Origin: Bacteroidota bacterium
GTDB lineage: Bacteria > Bacteroidota > Bacteroidia > CAILMK01
Direction of reading: 5' to 3'
NCBI GenBank assembly: GCA_013287095.1
Contig: JABDEJ010000053.1
Span: forward strand, 1 to 16,608
DNA: 16,608 nucleotides
Part shown: positions 7,319 to 14,629 of the stretch, one piece after another
Position numbering within the stretch: position 1 is the first letter of the stretch
Layout of the letters: every line of letters begins with the position of its first letter
Notes under the pieces: model-generated
Seen by the model: only the letters and a program-made list of their open reading frames with translations
Database searches by the model: none
What the model was told of the DNA's origin: nothing
Position numbers and translations under genes: made by a program

Positions 7319-7393
7319 GACAAAGTGAATACAATAAAACTGCCCCCGGTAGAATCAAAAAGATGATTGATTTGTAGTTAATAAAACTACAAA
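7319..7393 (-). promoter_or_regulatory. 75-bp conserved control block upstream of module A
   Basis: This is the counterpart of 3528-3602. On the minus strand it has a 9-bp inverted repeat (TTTGTAGTT/AACTACAAA, loop 5 nt, 7371-7393), CAATCAT with a T-run, the conserved ATTCTACCGGGGG, then TTTAT and CACTTTGTC as a possible -7 box. Here the next gene to the right is on the opposite strand, so nothing obvious on the minus strand needs a terminator. That argues that at least part of the block is an operator or promoter for the small-ORF module, or that an upstream gene has been lost. Confidence 0.5.
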
Positions 7394-7517
7394 AAATGAG
7401 TCAAGAAAGAGTATAACGCGCAGGCACCTAATGCGAAGAAACTCTTGATAAACTCCCATGCTCTCTTTTGATTCCATTCAACTGCTTCACCGTCCGTTCT
7501 TTCGCACTTCTCTATGC

Positions 7518-7544
7518 TTGCATATTACCTTTTCCTTACCTTTA
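7518..7544 (+). promoter_or_regulatory. Candidate Bacteroidota-type promoter of the M14 peptidase gene
   Basis: TTG at 7518-7520 and TACCTTTA at 7537-7544 (one mismatch to TAnnTTTG) are 16 bp apart, slightly short of the usual spacing. Transcription would start near 7550, about 20 nt before the ATG at 7570. This supports that ATG over the upstream ATG at 7468. Confidence 0.4.
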
Positions 7545-7569
7545 CAACACTTTAATAATCCAACATTAT

Positions 7570-9327
7570 ATGTTTTTAAGACGTTATGCAATCATGATTC
7601 TATTAACCTCGCTTCCGTTTTCATCTCATGGCCAAATTGCCAATTCTTTGATCACTCCGTACGAGATGCACAAAACCAATTATACTGCGACTTATGAAGA
7701 ATGCAAAGATTGGTATGCAAAGGCAGATGCCGCATTTGAAACCGTCAAAGTATTGGATTACGGACCTACAGATGGCGGATACCCATTGCAACTCGCTGTT
7801 TATTCTATTGACAAGGATTTCGATCCTTCAAGCCTTCATCAAAAGAATAAAAGAATTATACTGATCATGAATGCCATTCATCCAGGAGAACCTGAGGGAG
7901 TTGATGCGAGTATGCTGTTGATCAGGGATATGGCAACACAAAAAGAATGGGCAGAAGTTTTGAAAAATGTAGTTGTTTGTATTATTCCACAATACAATAT
8001 TGAGGGTGTCATCAACCGTGGTTCATTCAGTCGCGTGAACCAGGATGGGCCGGAAAGTTATGGTTTCAGGGGAAACGGGGAAAACCTGGATCTGAACAGG
8101 GATTTTATCAAATGCGACAGTAAGAATACCAAGGCTTTCGTAACGCTTTTTCGTGAATGGCAACCGGATGTGTTTATTGATAACCATGTAAGTGACGGAG
8201 CGGATTATCAATATGTTTTGACATATATCAGCAACACCCCCGGAACCCTGCCGCCGGACCTTGAAAATTTCATGCATCAATCGCTCACCCCTGCCATTAA
8301 TAAAAGGACCACGCTGGACGGTTTCGAAATGACGCCTTATGTAGAATGCCTGAAAGAAAGCCCTGATTCCGGGATCATGGGGTTTTTGGCAACGCCACGT
8401 TATTCCATGGGATATACAGGATTATGGAATACACTGTCATATACTGTCGAAACACACATGCTGAAGCCATTTGACCAAAGATTACAGGCCACTTATAGTT
8501 TTATGAAAGCATGTATCAATGAAATGCATGAAAATTCAGACAAATTGGGACAACTTCGTAAGGAAGCACAGGTGTATAATGAAAAGAAAACCGAATGGGT
8601 GCTCCAATGGAAAATGGACACTGTAAAACATGACCTGATTGAATTTAAAGGATACGAAGCAGGGCATAAACCAAGTTTACTAACAGGCGCTCCCCGATTG
8701 TATTATGACAGGGAAAAACCGTACGATAAAAAAGTACCCTACTTCAATTATTTTAATCCCGTTGTGACTGTAAAAAAACCGGAGTATTATCTCGTCCCTC
8801 AAACCTGCAACAAAACGATTGAATTGCTCAAGTTGAACAAGATAGAAATGCAACCTTTGGAAAAAGACACCACTTTAACTGTTAATATGTACATGCTCCA
8901 TGATTTTGAGAATAGTCGCGGGAAAACACCATTTAATGGTCACTATCTTCATCATGATCTAAAACTTCATACAGAACAACAAACAGTCACTTATCATAAA
9001 GGGGATTACATCGTCAAAACAAATCAAGCCGGAATCGCCTATATTATGGCAACCCTTGAACCCCAGGGAGAAGATTCTTATTTTGCCTGGAACATGTTTG
9101 ATGGAATTCTCCAGACGCGCGAGTATTTTTCAGATTATGTTTTTGAAGATATTGCCTACCAATTCATTCAGGAACATCCGGACATAAAAAAAGCATTTGA
9201 AGAAAAAAAGAAAACTGACCCTGCCTTTGCTTCCAATCCGAAGGCACAGATTGACTGGGTTTACCGTCAATCGCACTATTTTGAAAAATCGTTTATGAGG
9301 TACCCGGTGGGGAAGGTGGAAGAGTGA
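7570..9327 (+). CDS. Exported M14-family zinc carboxypeptidase-like metallopeptidase
   Basis: 585 aa from the ATG at 7570. The frame is open back to 7468, but the 7570 start gives a clean signal peptide (MFLRRYAIMILLTSLPFSSHGQ) and fits the candidate promoter. Numbered from this start, the M14 core is complete: the zinc motif HPGE (H104, E107), the substrate-binding pair Asn176-Arg177 in NLDLNRDF, the third zinc ligand H206 in FIDNHVSDG, and the general base E294 in SYTVETHMLKPF. The C-terminal 270 or so residues are an accessory region with no motif I can name. The family removes C-terminal residues or cleaves peptidoglycan or amide bonds; with this layout a peptide carboxypeptidase of the periplasm or outer surface is most likely. 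The next gene, an S9A prolyl oligopeptidase in the same direction 143 bp on, fits a peptide-breakdown role. Its own promoter candidate argues against a tight operon. Confidence 0.88.
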   Translation: MFLRRYAIMILLTSLPFSSHGQIANSLITPYEMHKTNYTATYEECKDWYAKADAAFETVKVLDYGPTDGGYPLQLAVYSIDKDFDPSSLHQKNKRIILIMNAIHPGEPEGVDASMLLIRDMATQKEWAEVLKNVVVCIIPQYNIEGVINRGSFSRVNQDGPESYGFRGNGENLDLNRDFIKCDSKNTKAFVTLFREWQPDVFIDNHVSDGADYQYVLTYISNTPGTLPPDLENFMHQSLTPAINKRTTLDGFEMTPYVECLKESPDSGIMGFLATPRYSMGYTGLWNTLSYTVETHMLKPFDQRLQATYSFMKACINEMHENSDKLGQLRKEAQVYNEKKTEWVLQWKMDTVKHDLIEFKGYEAGHKPSLLTGAPRLYYDREKPYDKKVPYFNYFNPVVTVKKPEYYLVPQTCNKTIELLKLNKIEMQPLEKDTTLTVNMYMLHDFENSRGKTPFNGHYLHHDLKLHTEQQTVTYHKGDYIVKTNQAGIAYIMATLEPQGEDSYFAWNMFDGILQTREYFSDYVFEDIAYQFIQEHPDIKKAFEEKKKTDPAFASNPKAQIDWVYRQSHYFEKSFMRYPVGKVEE

Positions 9328-9353
9328 GAAAGAGAAAGAGAAAGAGAAAGAGA
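9326..9353 (+). repeat. Hexanucleotide microsatellite (GAGAAA, about 4.7 copies) at the M14 stop codon
   Basis: GAGAAA units begin at 9326, 9332, 9338 and 9344, with a partial unit to 9353. The tract begins inside the TGA stop (9325-9327), and AAGAGCAAAG echoes continue to about 9410. Unit loss or gain would not alter the reading frame, so it is a 3'-end length polymorphism rather than an obvious coding switch. Confidence 0.85.
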
Positions 9354-9371
9354 GCAAAGAGCGGGATGGCA

Positions 9372-9384
9372 GCCCTGCAAGGGC
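9372..9384 (+). terminator. Short GC-rich hairpin after the M14 gene
   Basis: GCCCT and AGGGC (5 bp, GCA loop) lie 45 bp past the stop, without a T-run. The context (CAGCCCTGCAAGGGCGCAAT) resembles short palindromic elements that recur between genes in Bacteroidota genomes, so it may be a dispersed repeat rather than a dedicated terminator. Confidence 0.35.
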
Positions 9385-9412
9385 GCAATATATCAGAGCA
9401 AAGAGCAAAGCC

Positions 9413-9451
9413 CGGATAACAATTCTAAAATCAGATTTATCCGTAGTTTTA
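9413..9451 (+). promoter_or_regulatory. Candidate promoter with 7-bp inverted repeat upstream of the prolyl oligopeptidase gene
   Basis: CGGATAA (9413-9419) and TTATCCG (9437-9443) are perfect arms 17 bp apart. TAGTTTTA (9444-9451), one mismatch from TAnnTTTG, follows at once, 19 bp before the ATG. The repeat lies where a regulator touching the -33 to -7 region would bind. Confidence 0.4.
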
Positions 9452-9470
9452 CAGCTTCAAAACATTCATC

Positions 9471-11585
9471 ATGAAAAACGCATTAATAGCAATAAGCTTA
9501 ATTATGGCATCTTTTGGTAATATCAATGCCCAATCTGCAGGACTCAATTACCCCAAACCAAGAAAGGCTGATATATCTGATAATTATTTTGGGACCAAAG
9601 TAGCCGACCCATATCGCTGGATGGAAAATGACACAACAGCAGAAGTTAATGAATGGGTGAAAGCCGAAAATAAAGTGACACAGGATTATCTTGCCCAAAT
9701 CCCTTATCGGAAAGCTATTCATGACCGATTAACTGATATCTGGAATTATACGCGCTATTCTGCTCCTATTCATAAGGGAAATCATTTTTTCTATAGCAAG
9801 AACAATGGCCTTCAGAACCAGAGCGTTATGTACAAACAGGATAATGCCAGCGGAGAAGGCGAAGTTTTCTTCGACCCAAATAAATTATCAACTGATGGCA
9901 CGGTTTCCCTTGGTGGAACTTACTTTAACAAGGACGGAACCAAAATGGGTTATACCATATCCCGTTCCGGGAGCGATTGGGAAGAAATATATGTCTTAGA
10001 TGTAAGTACTGGAAAACGCACCAGTGATTCCATCCGCTGGGCTAAATTTACCGATGTGGCCTGGCAGGGTGATGGCTTCTATTACAGCCGTTTTGATGAA
10101 CCGGCCAAAGGCACCAATGGGCTTGTAGCAGAAAATATCAACCAGAAAATTTATTTTCATAAACTTGGTGATCCGCAAAGCAAAGATGTGCTGATTTATA
10201 GTGATCCTTCCCGCCCAAAAGTAGGCGTAGGTGCTTCGACAACAGAGGATGAACAATATTTACTTATTTATGCTACCGAAGGCGCTTCAAGCGGAAATGA
10301 AATATTCTATCGTAAAGCAGTGGATATGAAAGGCGCTTTCACAAAACTTAATGAGGGCTTCAAAGACAATGTATCAGTGGTTGATAATCTCGCTGACAGT
10401 CTTATCGTTTTAACTGATAAAGGCGCACCAAAATACAAGCTTGTTTTGGTAGACCTTAAGCATCCCGAAGAGAGCCGCTGGCAAACCATTATCCCTGAAA
10501 AAACAAAAGTACTCCAGGGCGTTAGCCGCGCAGGAGGAAAGTTTTTTGCGCATTATATGAAAGACGCTTCGGCATTAATCGAGCAATATTCTGATGGAGG
10601 AAAACTGGAACGTGAAGTAACATTGCCTGGCTATGGAAGTGTTGGCGGTTTTGATGGTAAAAAGGATGATAAAGAAATCTATTATAGTTATACCTCATTC
10701 ACCTATCCATCAACTATTTTTAAATATGATATTGCTTCAGGAAAATCAGAGGTGTATCGGAAACCTGAATTAAAATTCAATCCTGACGATTATGAAAGCA
10801 AACAGGTGTTTTTCCCGTCTAAAGATGGCACAAAAATCCCAATGTTTATCGTGTACAAAAAGGGAATAAAAATGGATGGGAATAACCCAACCATGCTATA
10901 TGCTTATGGAGGGTTCAATATCAGTTTGTTCCCCGATTTCTCAGTATCCAGGATGATATTACTGGAGAAAGGTGGGATATATGCATTGGCTATCTTACGT
11001 GGCGGTGGCGAATATGGTGAAGAATGGCATCAGGCGGGCATGTTGGAAAAAAAGCAAAATGTATTTGATGATTTCATGGGAGCTGAACAGTATCTCATTG
11101 ATAACAAATATACCAGCAGTGCTAAACTGGCCATATCCGGTCGTTCAAATGGAGGGTTGCTTATTGGAGCATGCATGACCCAAAGGCCTGACCTATGCAA
11201 AGTGGCATTTCCAGGCGTCGGTGTATTGGATATGCTACGTTATCATAAGTTTACGATTGGCTATGCATGGGCTTCAGAATATGGCTCAAGCGATAATGCA
11301 GATCAGTTTAAATATCTTTATAAATATTCTCCTTTGCATAATCTAAAGGAAATCAATTACCCAGCAACCATGGTTACAACAGCTGATCACGACGACCGTG
11401 TGGTGCCAGCACACTCATTTAAGTTTGCAGCCACGCTCCAGGAAAAAGGCAAGGGCAATAATCCGTACCTGATCCGTATCGATACAAAAGCAGGCCATGG
11501 GGGTGGAAAACCTACTGCCAAACAAATTGACGAATGGGCTGATATCTGGAGTTTTATGTTTTACAATATGGGTGTAACATATTAA
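9471..11585 (+). CDS. Exported prolyl oligopeptidase (family S9A)
   Basis: 704 aa, the usual family length of about 700. A signal peptide (MKNALIAISLIMASFGNINA) precedes QSAGLNYPKPRKAD. Residues 27-75 carry the S9A N-terminal signature (DNYFGTKVADPYRWMEN). Residues about 95-430 form the seven-bladed beta-propeller that filters substrates by size. Residues about 440-704 are the alpha/beta-hydrolase domain: GGFNISLFPDFS, the oxyanion-side motif AILRGGGEYGEEWHQAG, the nucleophile Ser559 in SGRSNGGLL, Asp641 with Arg643 in TADHDDRVVPAHS, and His676 in KAGHGGGK. All triad members are present, so an active enzyme cutting short peptides after proline is expected, in the periplasm. It follows the M14 peptidase in the same direction and converges with a T9SS cargo gene. 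Confidence 0.95.
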   Translation: MKNALIAISLIMASFGNINAQSAGLNYPKPRKADISDNYFGTKVADPYRWMENDTTAEVNEWVKAENKVTQDYLAQIPYRKAIHDRLTDIWNYTRYSAPIHKGNHFFYSKNNGLQNQSVMYKQDNASGEGEVFFDPNKLSTDGTVSLGGTYFNKDGTKMGYTISRSGSDWEEIYVLDVSTGKRTSDSIRWAKFTDVAWQGDGFYYSRFDEPAKGTNGLVAENINQKIYFHKLGDPQSKDVLIYSDPSRPKVGVGASTTEDEQYLLIYATEGASSGNEIFYRKAVDMKGAFTKLNEGFKDNVSVVDNLADSLIVLTDKGAPKYKLVLVDLKHPEESRWQTIIPEKTKVLQGVSRAGGKFFAHYMKDASALIEQYSDGGKLEREVTLPGYGSVGGFDGKKDDKEIYYSYTSFTYPSTIFKYDIASGKSEVYRKPELKFNPDDYESKQVFFPSKDGTKIPMFIVYKKGIKMDGNNPTMLYAYGGFNISLFPDFSVSRMILLEKGGIYALAILRGGGEYGEEWHQAGMLEKKQNVFDDFMGAEQYLIDNKYTSSAKLAISGRSNGGLLIGACMTQRPDLCKVAFPGVGVLDMLRYHKFTIGYAWASEYGSSDNADQFKYLYKYSPLHNLKEINYPATMVTTADHDDRVVPAHSFKFAATLQEKGKGNNPYLIRIDTKAGHGGGKPTAKQIDEWADIWSFMFYNMGVTY

Positions 11586-11593
11586 TAATATTC

Positions 11594-11627
11594 AAACCTA
11601 TAAGGTTTTTGGGGACATTATAGGTTT
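11594..11627. terminator. Two-way terminator between convergent genes
   Basis: AAACCTATAA (11594-11603) and TTATAGGTTT (11618-11627) are perfect 10-bp arms. A nested hairpin, AAACCT-ATA-AGGTTT followed by T's, offers a second fold on the plus strand. The element fills most of the 51-bp gap between the stop codons of the S9A gene and the type A cargo gene. Confidence 0.7.
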
Positions 11628-11636
11628 ACGCGAAAA

Positions 11637-12692
11637 TTAATCAACCACCAATTTCTGCCTTCCCATTTGCCCATTTGAAACAAGGTTCACAAAATAGATA
11701 CCTGGTGGCATCCCTTGCAAGTCTATACTAAAATTATTGACTCCTTGAACTAATGTTATGCTGGGAATCGATTTTACGACTTGTCCTAACTCGTTTATTA
11801 GCAATATCTCAGCTTGCGAAGATTGGTTTAAAAACAACGAAACCTGCGCTGAACTTTTTGCCGGATTTGGGAATAGGCTGAAATTAATGTTTTCATTTTT
11901 TTCGGGAGTTATCCCGGTTAATCGAACGTGATCAAAATCATTGAAAGTTACGCTTTTGCCAAAGGGGGCTTTTGGTGAGTAATTAATTGTAAGTATCGGG
12001 CTTTTCTTGCCGGGGCAATAATATATGTACGAGGTGGAGGAATCATAGAACATGAATGAAGCCACCCCAGGCCCTGTGTAAATAGAATCCACCACAGTCT
12101 GAGTCACGTTCAATCTTAATACACTGTCGTATTGAGTATTCCTTATTTTCATAGTGCCGTATGCATCAGCTTTTACATTGTATGTGCTTCGTGAATAAGC
12201 AGCATTGTTTCCGAATGGTGTGGTATTGTATGAAGCTGATTTGGTGTAGCCAAATTGAACAGGGTATGCGAGCTGGGTTAAAGCAGTCTTGAACTTTACG
12301 CCGTTCGAAGCCATCATGGCAGAGTCATACCCAGCGTTTCCTAACTCATTAATCGCTGTATTTGTCATATCGTAATAGGTGTATGAAAATCCTCCACGAA
12401 AGGCGTTTTCACCTGCTACATTTGCAGTTTTAAAGTCACCATTATACAGTGTTTTCTTGGGATCAACATAGTTTGTGATTGTCGAATCCATAGCCGAATC
12501 CCGTTTCAGTTTGCTAAAATCCCAAGTCTGATTTATGCCTGCAGGTCCTGGTTCAACACCTGTAGTATCGGCAGTAAGTGTGATTTGCTGGTCACCAATG
12601 TTATAATTAATGGTGGAAGTCAGGGTTGGGGATTGGGCATGAAGCACAGTTGCTAAAACCGCGCATACGATCAAAAGTAAAGTTTGTTTCAT
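11637..12692 (-). CDS. Secreted protein with T9SS type A C-terminal sorting domain
   Basis: 351 aa. The signal peptide is MKQTLLLIVCAVLATVLHAQ. The mature N-terminal 245 residues are a beta-rich domain of unknown function with features such as INQTWDFSKLK, YYDMTNTAINELG and YIYYCPGKKSP. Residues about 270-351 are the type A sorting domain: FSLFPNPA (271-278), the LLINELGQVVKS strand, GVNNFSIDLQGMPPGIYFVNLVSNG and the terminal QKLVVD. This domain takes the protein across the outer membrane through the type IX system and is normally cut off with attachment to a surface lipopolysaccharide. The family of the effector domain is not recognised; it recalls other Bacteroidota proteins that pair a 'WDFS' beta-domain with this tail. 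It is transcribed alone, converging on the S9A gene. Confidence 0.9.
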   Translation of the reverse strand: MKQTLLLIVCAVLATVLHAQSPTLTSTINYNIGDQQITLTADTTGVEPGPAGINQTWDFSKLKRDSAMDSTITNYVDPKKTLYNGDFKTANVAGENAFRGGFSYTYYDMTNTAINELGNAGYDSAMMASNGVKFKTALTQLAYPVQFGYTKSASYNTTPFGNNAAYSRSTYNVKADAYGTMKIRNTQYDSVLRLNVTQTVVDSIYTGPGVASFMFYDSSTSYIYYCPGKKSPILTINYSPKAPFGKSVTFNDFDHVRLTGITPEKNENINFSLFPNPAKSSAQVSLFLNQSSQAEILLINELGQVVKSIPSITLVQGVNNFSIDLQGMPPGIYFVNLVSNGQMGRQKLVVD

Positions 12693-12853
12693 GACTGTTA
12701 AATTTTGACGAATCTAACTTATTATTATAGAGTTACAATAGGGTCACATAAATATTTAAGTTCATTTATCGCCAAAAACATATCAAATGCCGATTGGGAT
12801 TATTGTGATTTTAAATTCATACGACATTGACAATAAAACAATTAAGGCCTATA

Positions 12854-12937
12854 CAAGTAATCCAGGTATATCGGGATTTTTACTTGCAAGGCGATTGAAG
12901 GCCTTTTTAATATAGAGGCAACGCCTTGTCTTCAATC
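12854..12937. repeat. Cluster of inverted repeats, two of them interlocked, in a divergent intergenic region
   Basis: CAAGTAA (12854-12860) pairs with TTACTTG (12880-12886). CAAGGCG (12887-12893) pairs with CGCCTTG (12922-12928). GATTGAAG (12893-12900) pairs with CTTCAATC (12930-12937). The last two pairs cross each other (order A-B-A'-B'), so as RNA they would form a pseudoknot or two competing stems, and as DNA a compound operator. The surrounding 12693-12987 gap (295 bp) separates divergent genes and is otherwise AT-rich, with no ORF. Confidence 0.5.
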
Positions 12938-12943
12938 ATTTAT

Positions 12944-12951
12944 TACTTTTG
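12944..12951 (+). promoter_or_regulatory. Bacteroidota -7 promoter element of the 299-aa gene
   Basis: TACTTTTG matches TAnnTTTG exactly, 36 bp before the ATG. A TTG at 12926-12928 is 15 bp upstream, which is short for a -33 box and lies inside the inverted-repeat cluster. Confidence 0.5.
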
Positions 12952-12987
12952 TGCAACACATCTTAAAACTTTTACGTTAATCGGGTC

Positions 12988-13887
12988 ATGAAGCGTCTCA
13001 AATCATTCTTTTTTTTATTTCTTCTTTTTGTACTTCCATATTTTTCTTTTGGACAAAAAGAACAGGCCCCGCCACCACCAAATCCGAATCTGGACAGCCT
13101 CAAAGCAAGGGAATTAAAACTTCGCGATCTTGGTGATTCCATGACGCAGGGAATCACCCAAACCAGGAGGATCTATTGTCTCAAGAAATTCATTCCACTT
13201 TTGGTAAAAACGCTTGAGATCCCGGGGGCTTATGATTATCAGTTCGATTCATTGAAATTCATGAATATCTTAGAACCGGATGACAAAAGTTTCAGGTTGT
13301 TGAACTGGTCATTAAAATACAATGACGGTTCATACCGCTATTATGGCGCGATATGGATGAAAAGTGACGGCCCTTTAAAACTTATTCCAATGCATTGTGA
13401 TACGGGGAGTTATGATGTATATGACATTGACACACTGGTTACAGGAGCAGATCCGTGGATAGGGGCATTGTACTATAAAATGATCACACAAAAAACGAAA
13501 AACAAAACATATTATATCCTATTGGGATGGGACGGGTTTAATTATTTAAGCGACCGGAAATTTATTGATGTCCTGAGTTTTGACGAACATGGGAAGCCGG
13601 TTTTCGGAGCCCCTATTTTTGATGTCAAAGGCAAAATACAAGATCGGATTGTATTTTATTTCAGCGGTAATGTCACCATGGCGCTCAAGTATATCCCCGA
13701 ATATAATATCATCACCTTTGATCATCTCGTACCTCCAAACCCTGCCAACGAAGGGAACCTGTTTTCGTATATTACCGATGGTTCCTATGATTTCCTCCAG
13801 CTAAAAAAAGGTATATGGGAATGGACGGATGATTTGTTTATCAATTTCAAAAAACCGATTAAAGAGGCAGGGACTACGGGAGAATAA
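12988..13887 (+). CDS. Secreted protein of unknown function, 299 aa
   Basis: The signal peptide is MKRLKSFFFLFLLFVLPYFSFGQ, followed by a short proline-rich linker (APPPPNPNLD). The rest is a soluble mixed alpha/beta protein with a predicted N-terminal helix (SLKARELKLRDLGDSM), the segment KKFIPLLVKTLEIPGAYDYQFDSL, then strand-rich sequence (FRLLNWSLKYNDGSYRYYGAIWM, NKTYYILLGWDGFNYLSDRKFIDVLSFD) that ends in ITDGSYDFLQLKKGIWEWTDDLF. No catalytic motif, lipobox, T9SS tail or membrane helix after the signal is visible. Codon use and composition match the neighbours. It is read from its own promoter, diverging from the type A cargo gene, and ends at a strong terminator. I recall similar secreted proteins in this phylum without a known role but cannot name a family. 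Confidence 0.85.
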   Translation: MKRLKSFFFLFLLFVLPYFSFGQKEQAPPPPNPNLDSLKARELKLRDLGDSMTQGITQTRRIYCLKKFIPLLVKTLEIPGAYDYQFDSLKFMNILEPDDKSFRLLNWSLKYNDGSYRYYGAIWMKSDGPLKLIPMHCDTGSYDVYDIDTLVTGADPWIGALYYKMITQKTKNKTYYILLGWDGFNYLSDRKFIDVLSFDEHGKPVFGAPIFDVKGKIQDRIVFYFSGNVTMALKYIPEYNIITFDHLVPPNPANEGNLFSYITDGSYDFLQLKKGIWEWTDDLFINFKKPIKEAGTTGE

Positions 13888-13923
13888 CAAAGGATAAAGC
13901 AAATACAACCCCAATATAAAATT

Positions 13924-13957
13924 GAAAACGGGCTCCCCGTAAAGGAAGCCCGTTTTC
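13924..13957. terminator. Strong two-way terminator between convergent genes
   Basis: GAAAACGGGCT (13924-13934) and AGCCCGTTTTC (13947-13957) are perfect 11-bp arms. Two more pairs form after one mismatch. The stem has a GC core and ends in TTTT on either strand, between the 299-aa stop (37 bp away) and the stop of the Lys-rich gene (30 bp away). Confidence 0.85.
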
Positions 13958-13986
13958 ATGAAAAGGGGACTTAAAAACGCACTTAT

Positions 13987-14415
13987 TTACTTTATGGGTT
14001 TCGCAGTTTTATGCGCGTGATGAACCACATGTTTTACCTGTTTCTTATCTTTTTTGATGTCCTTTTTATCAGCCTTTGCATCTTTCTTATCGGCTTTGAT
14101 ATCTTTTTTATCAGCCTTGATGTCTTTTGCCTCTTTTTTAGCAGCAGCTTTGTTTCCTGAAGCTACATCTTTTTTAAGAGCCTTTTTGTCCTTTGCAACA
14201 TCTTTTTTGTCTTTTTTGATGTCTTTTTCATCCTTTTTAACATCCTTTTTGTCTTTCTTGATGTCTTTTTTATCTTTCTTCACTATCTTCTTTGCAGTAG
14301 TAGTATTTGCAGAATTAGAAGAACCATTCTGGGCCAAGCCCAGGTTTGCAGTTAATAATCCAACGCTTATCAAAGCGCCGATAACCAGATTTTTTACACT
14401 CATTGCTTTCAACAT
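13987..14415 (-). CDS. Exported Lys/Asp-rich heptad-repeat protein
   Basis: 142 aa. The start is at 14415, or at Met5 (14403); either gives a signal peptide (NLVIGALISVGLLTANLGLAQ). After a Ser/Asn/Thr linker (30-40), residues 44-128 are almost only K, D, A, I and V in a 7-residue pattern KKDKKD[I/V], broken once by KDVASGNKAAAKKEA. The last 15 residues contain HVVHHAHK, a small His cluster. A period of seven with a hydrophobic residue once per turn pair suggests a long charged helix, possibly a single alpha-helix or coiled coil. Such a polycation/polyanion could bind nucleic acid, polyanionic envelope polymers or, through the His cluster, metals; all of that is inference. The repeats also exist at DNA level (21-bp units), so the length may vary among strains. 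The opposite strand is open over much of the gene only because of this repeat. Confidence 0.75.
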   Translation of the reverse strand: MLKAMSVKNLVIGALISVGLLTANLGLAQNGSSNSANTTTAKKIVKKDKKDIKKDKKDVKKDEKDIKKDKKDVAKDKKALKKDVASGNKAAAKKEAKDIKADKKDIKADKKDAKADKKDIKKDKKQVKHVVHHAHKTAKPIK

Positions 14416-14629
14416 TTTATTTTGTTTTTATTGTTTGTTGATGCTTTGAGTAAAAAAGAAGGCTCAGGTTTAAAAGAATCTGAAATTAATTTTATGTATC
14501 CTGATTATTGGAGTGTGGGATATTACCGATTAATGAACGGATTTGGTCTATAGGCCGTTTTAGTTAAAAAAAGGTTAAAGTTTTGGATTTCATATTAAAA
14601 CCCTTAATTTTATCTTAAATTTTGCCAAA
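14416..14629. other. Divergent intergenic region without a gene
   Basis: 214 bp of AT-rich DNA between the Lys-rich gene and the MbnP-like gene. It must hold both promoters. The best plus-strand -7 candidate is AAGTTTTG at 14578-14585 (one mismatch to TAnnTTTG), but no -33 box lies at a proper distance. Short AACGG/CCGTT arms flank 14536-14560. Nothing else stands out. Confidence 0.4.

Noticed and set aside
7468..7569. N-terminal extension of 34 residues for the M14 peptidase
   Set aside because: The ATG at 7570 starts a typical signal peptide and lies just after a candidate promoter; the extension would bury the signal sequence.
14054..14449. 131-codon plus-strand open frame rich in Ser, Phe and Leu
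   Set aside because: It is the mirror of the Lys/Asp heptad codons (AAA, GAT), which never give stops on the other strand; the signal peptide lies on the minus-strand product.
14536..14560. AACGG/CCGTT hairpin upstream of mbnP
   Set aside because: Only 5-bp arms with a long loop; not better than chance in AT-rich intergenic DNA.
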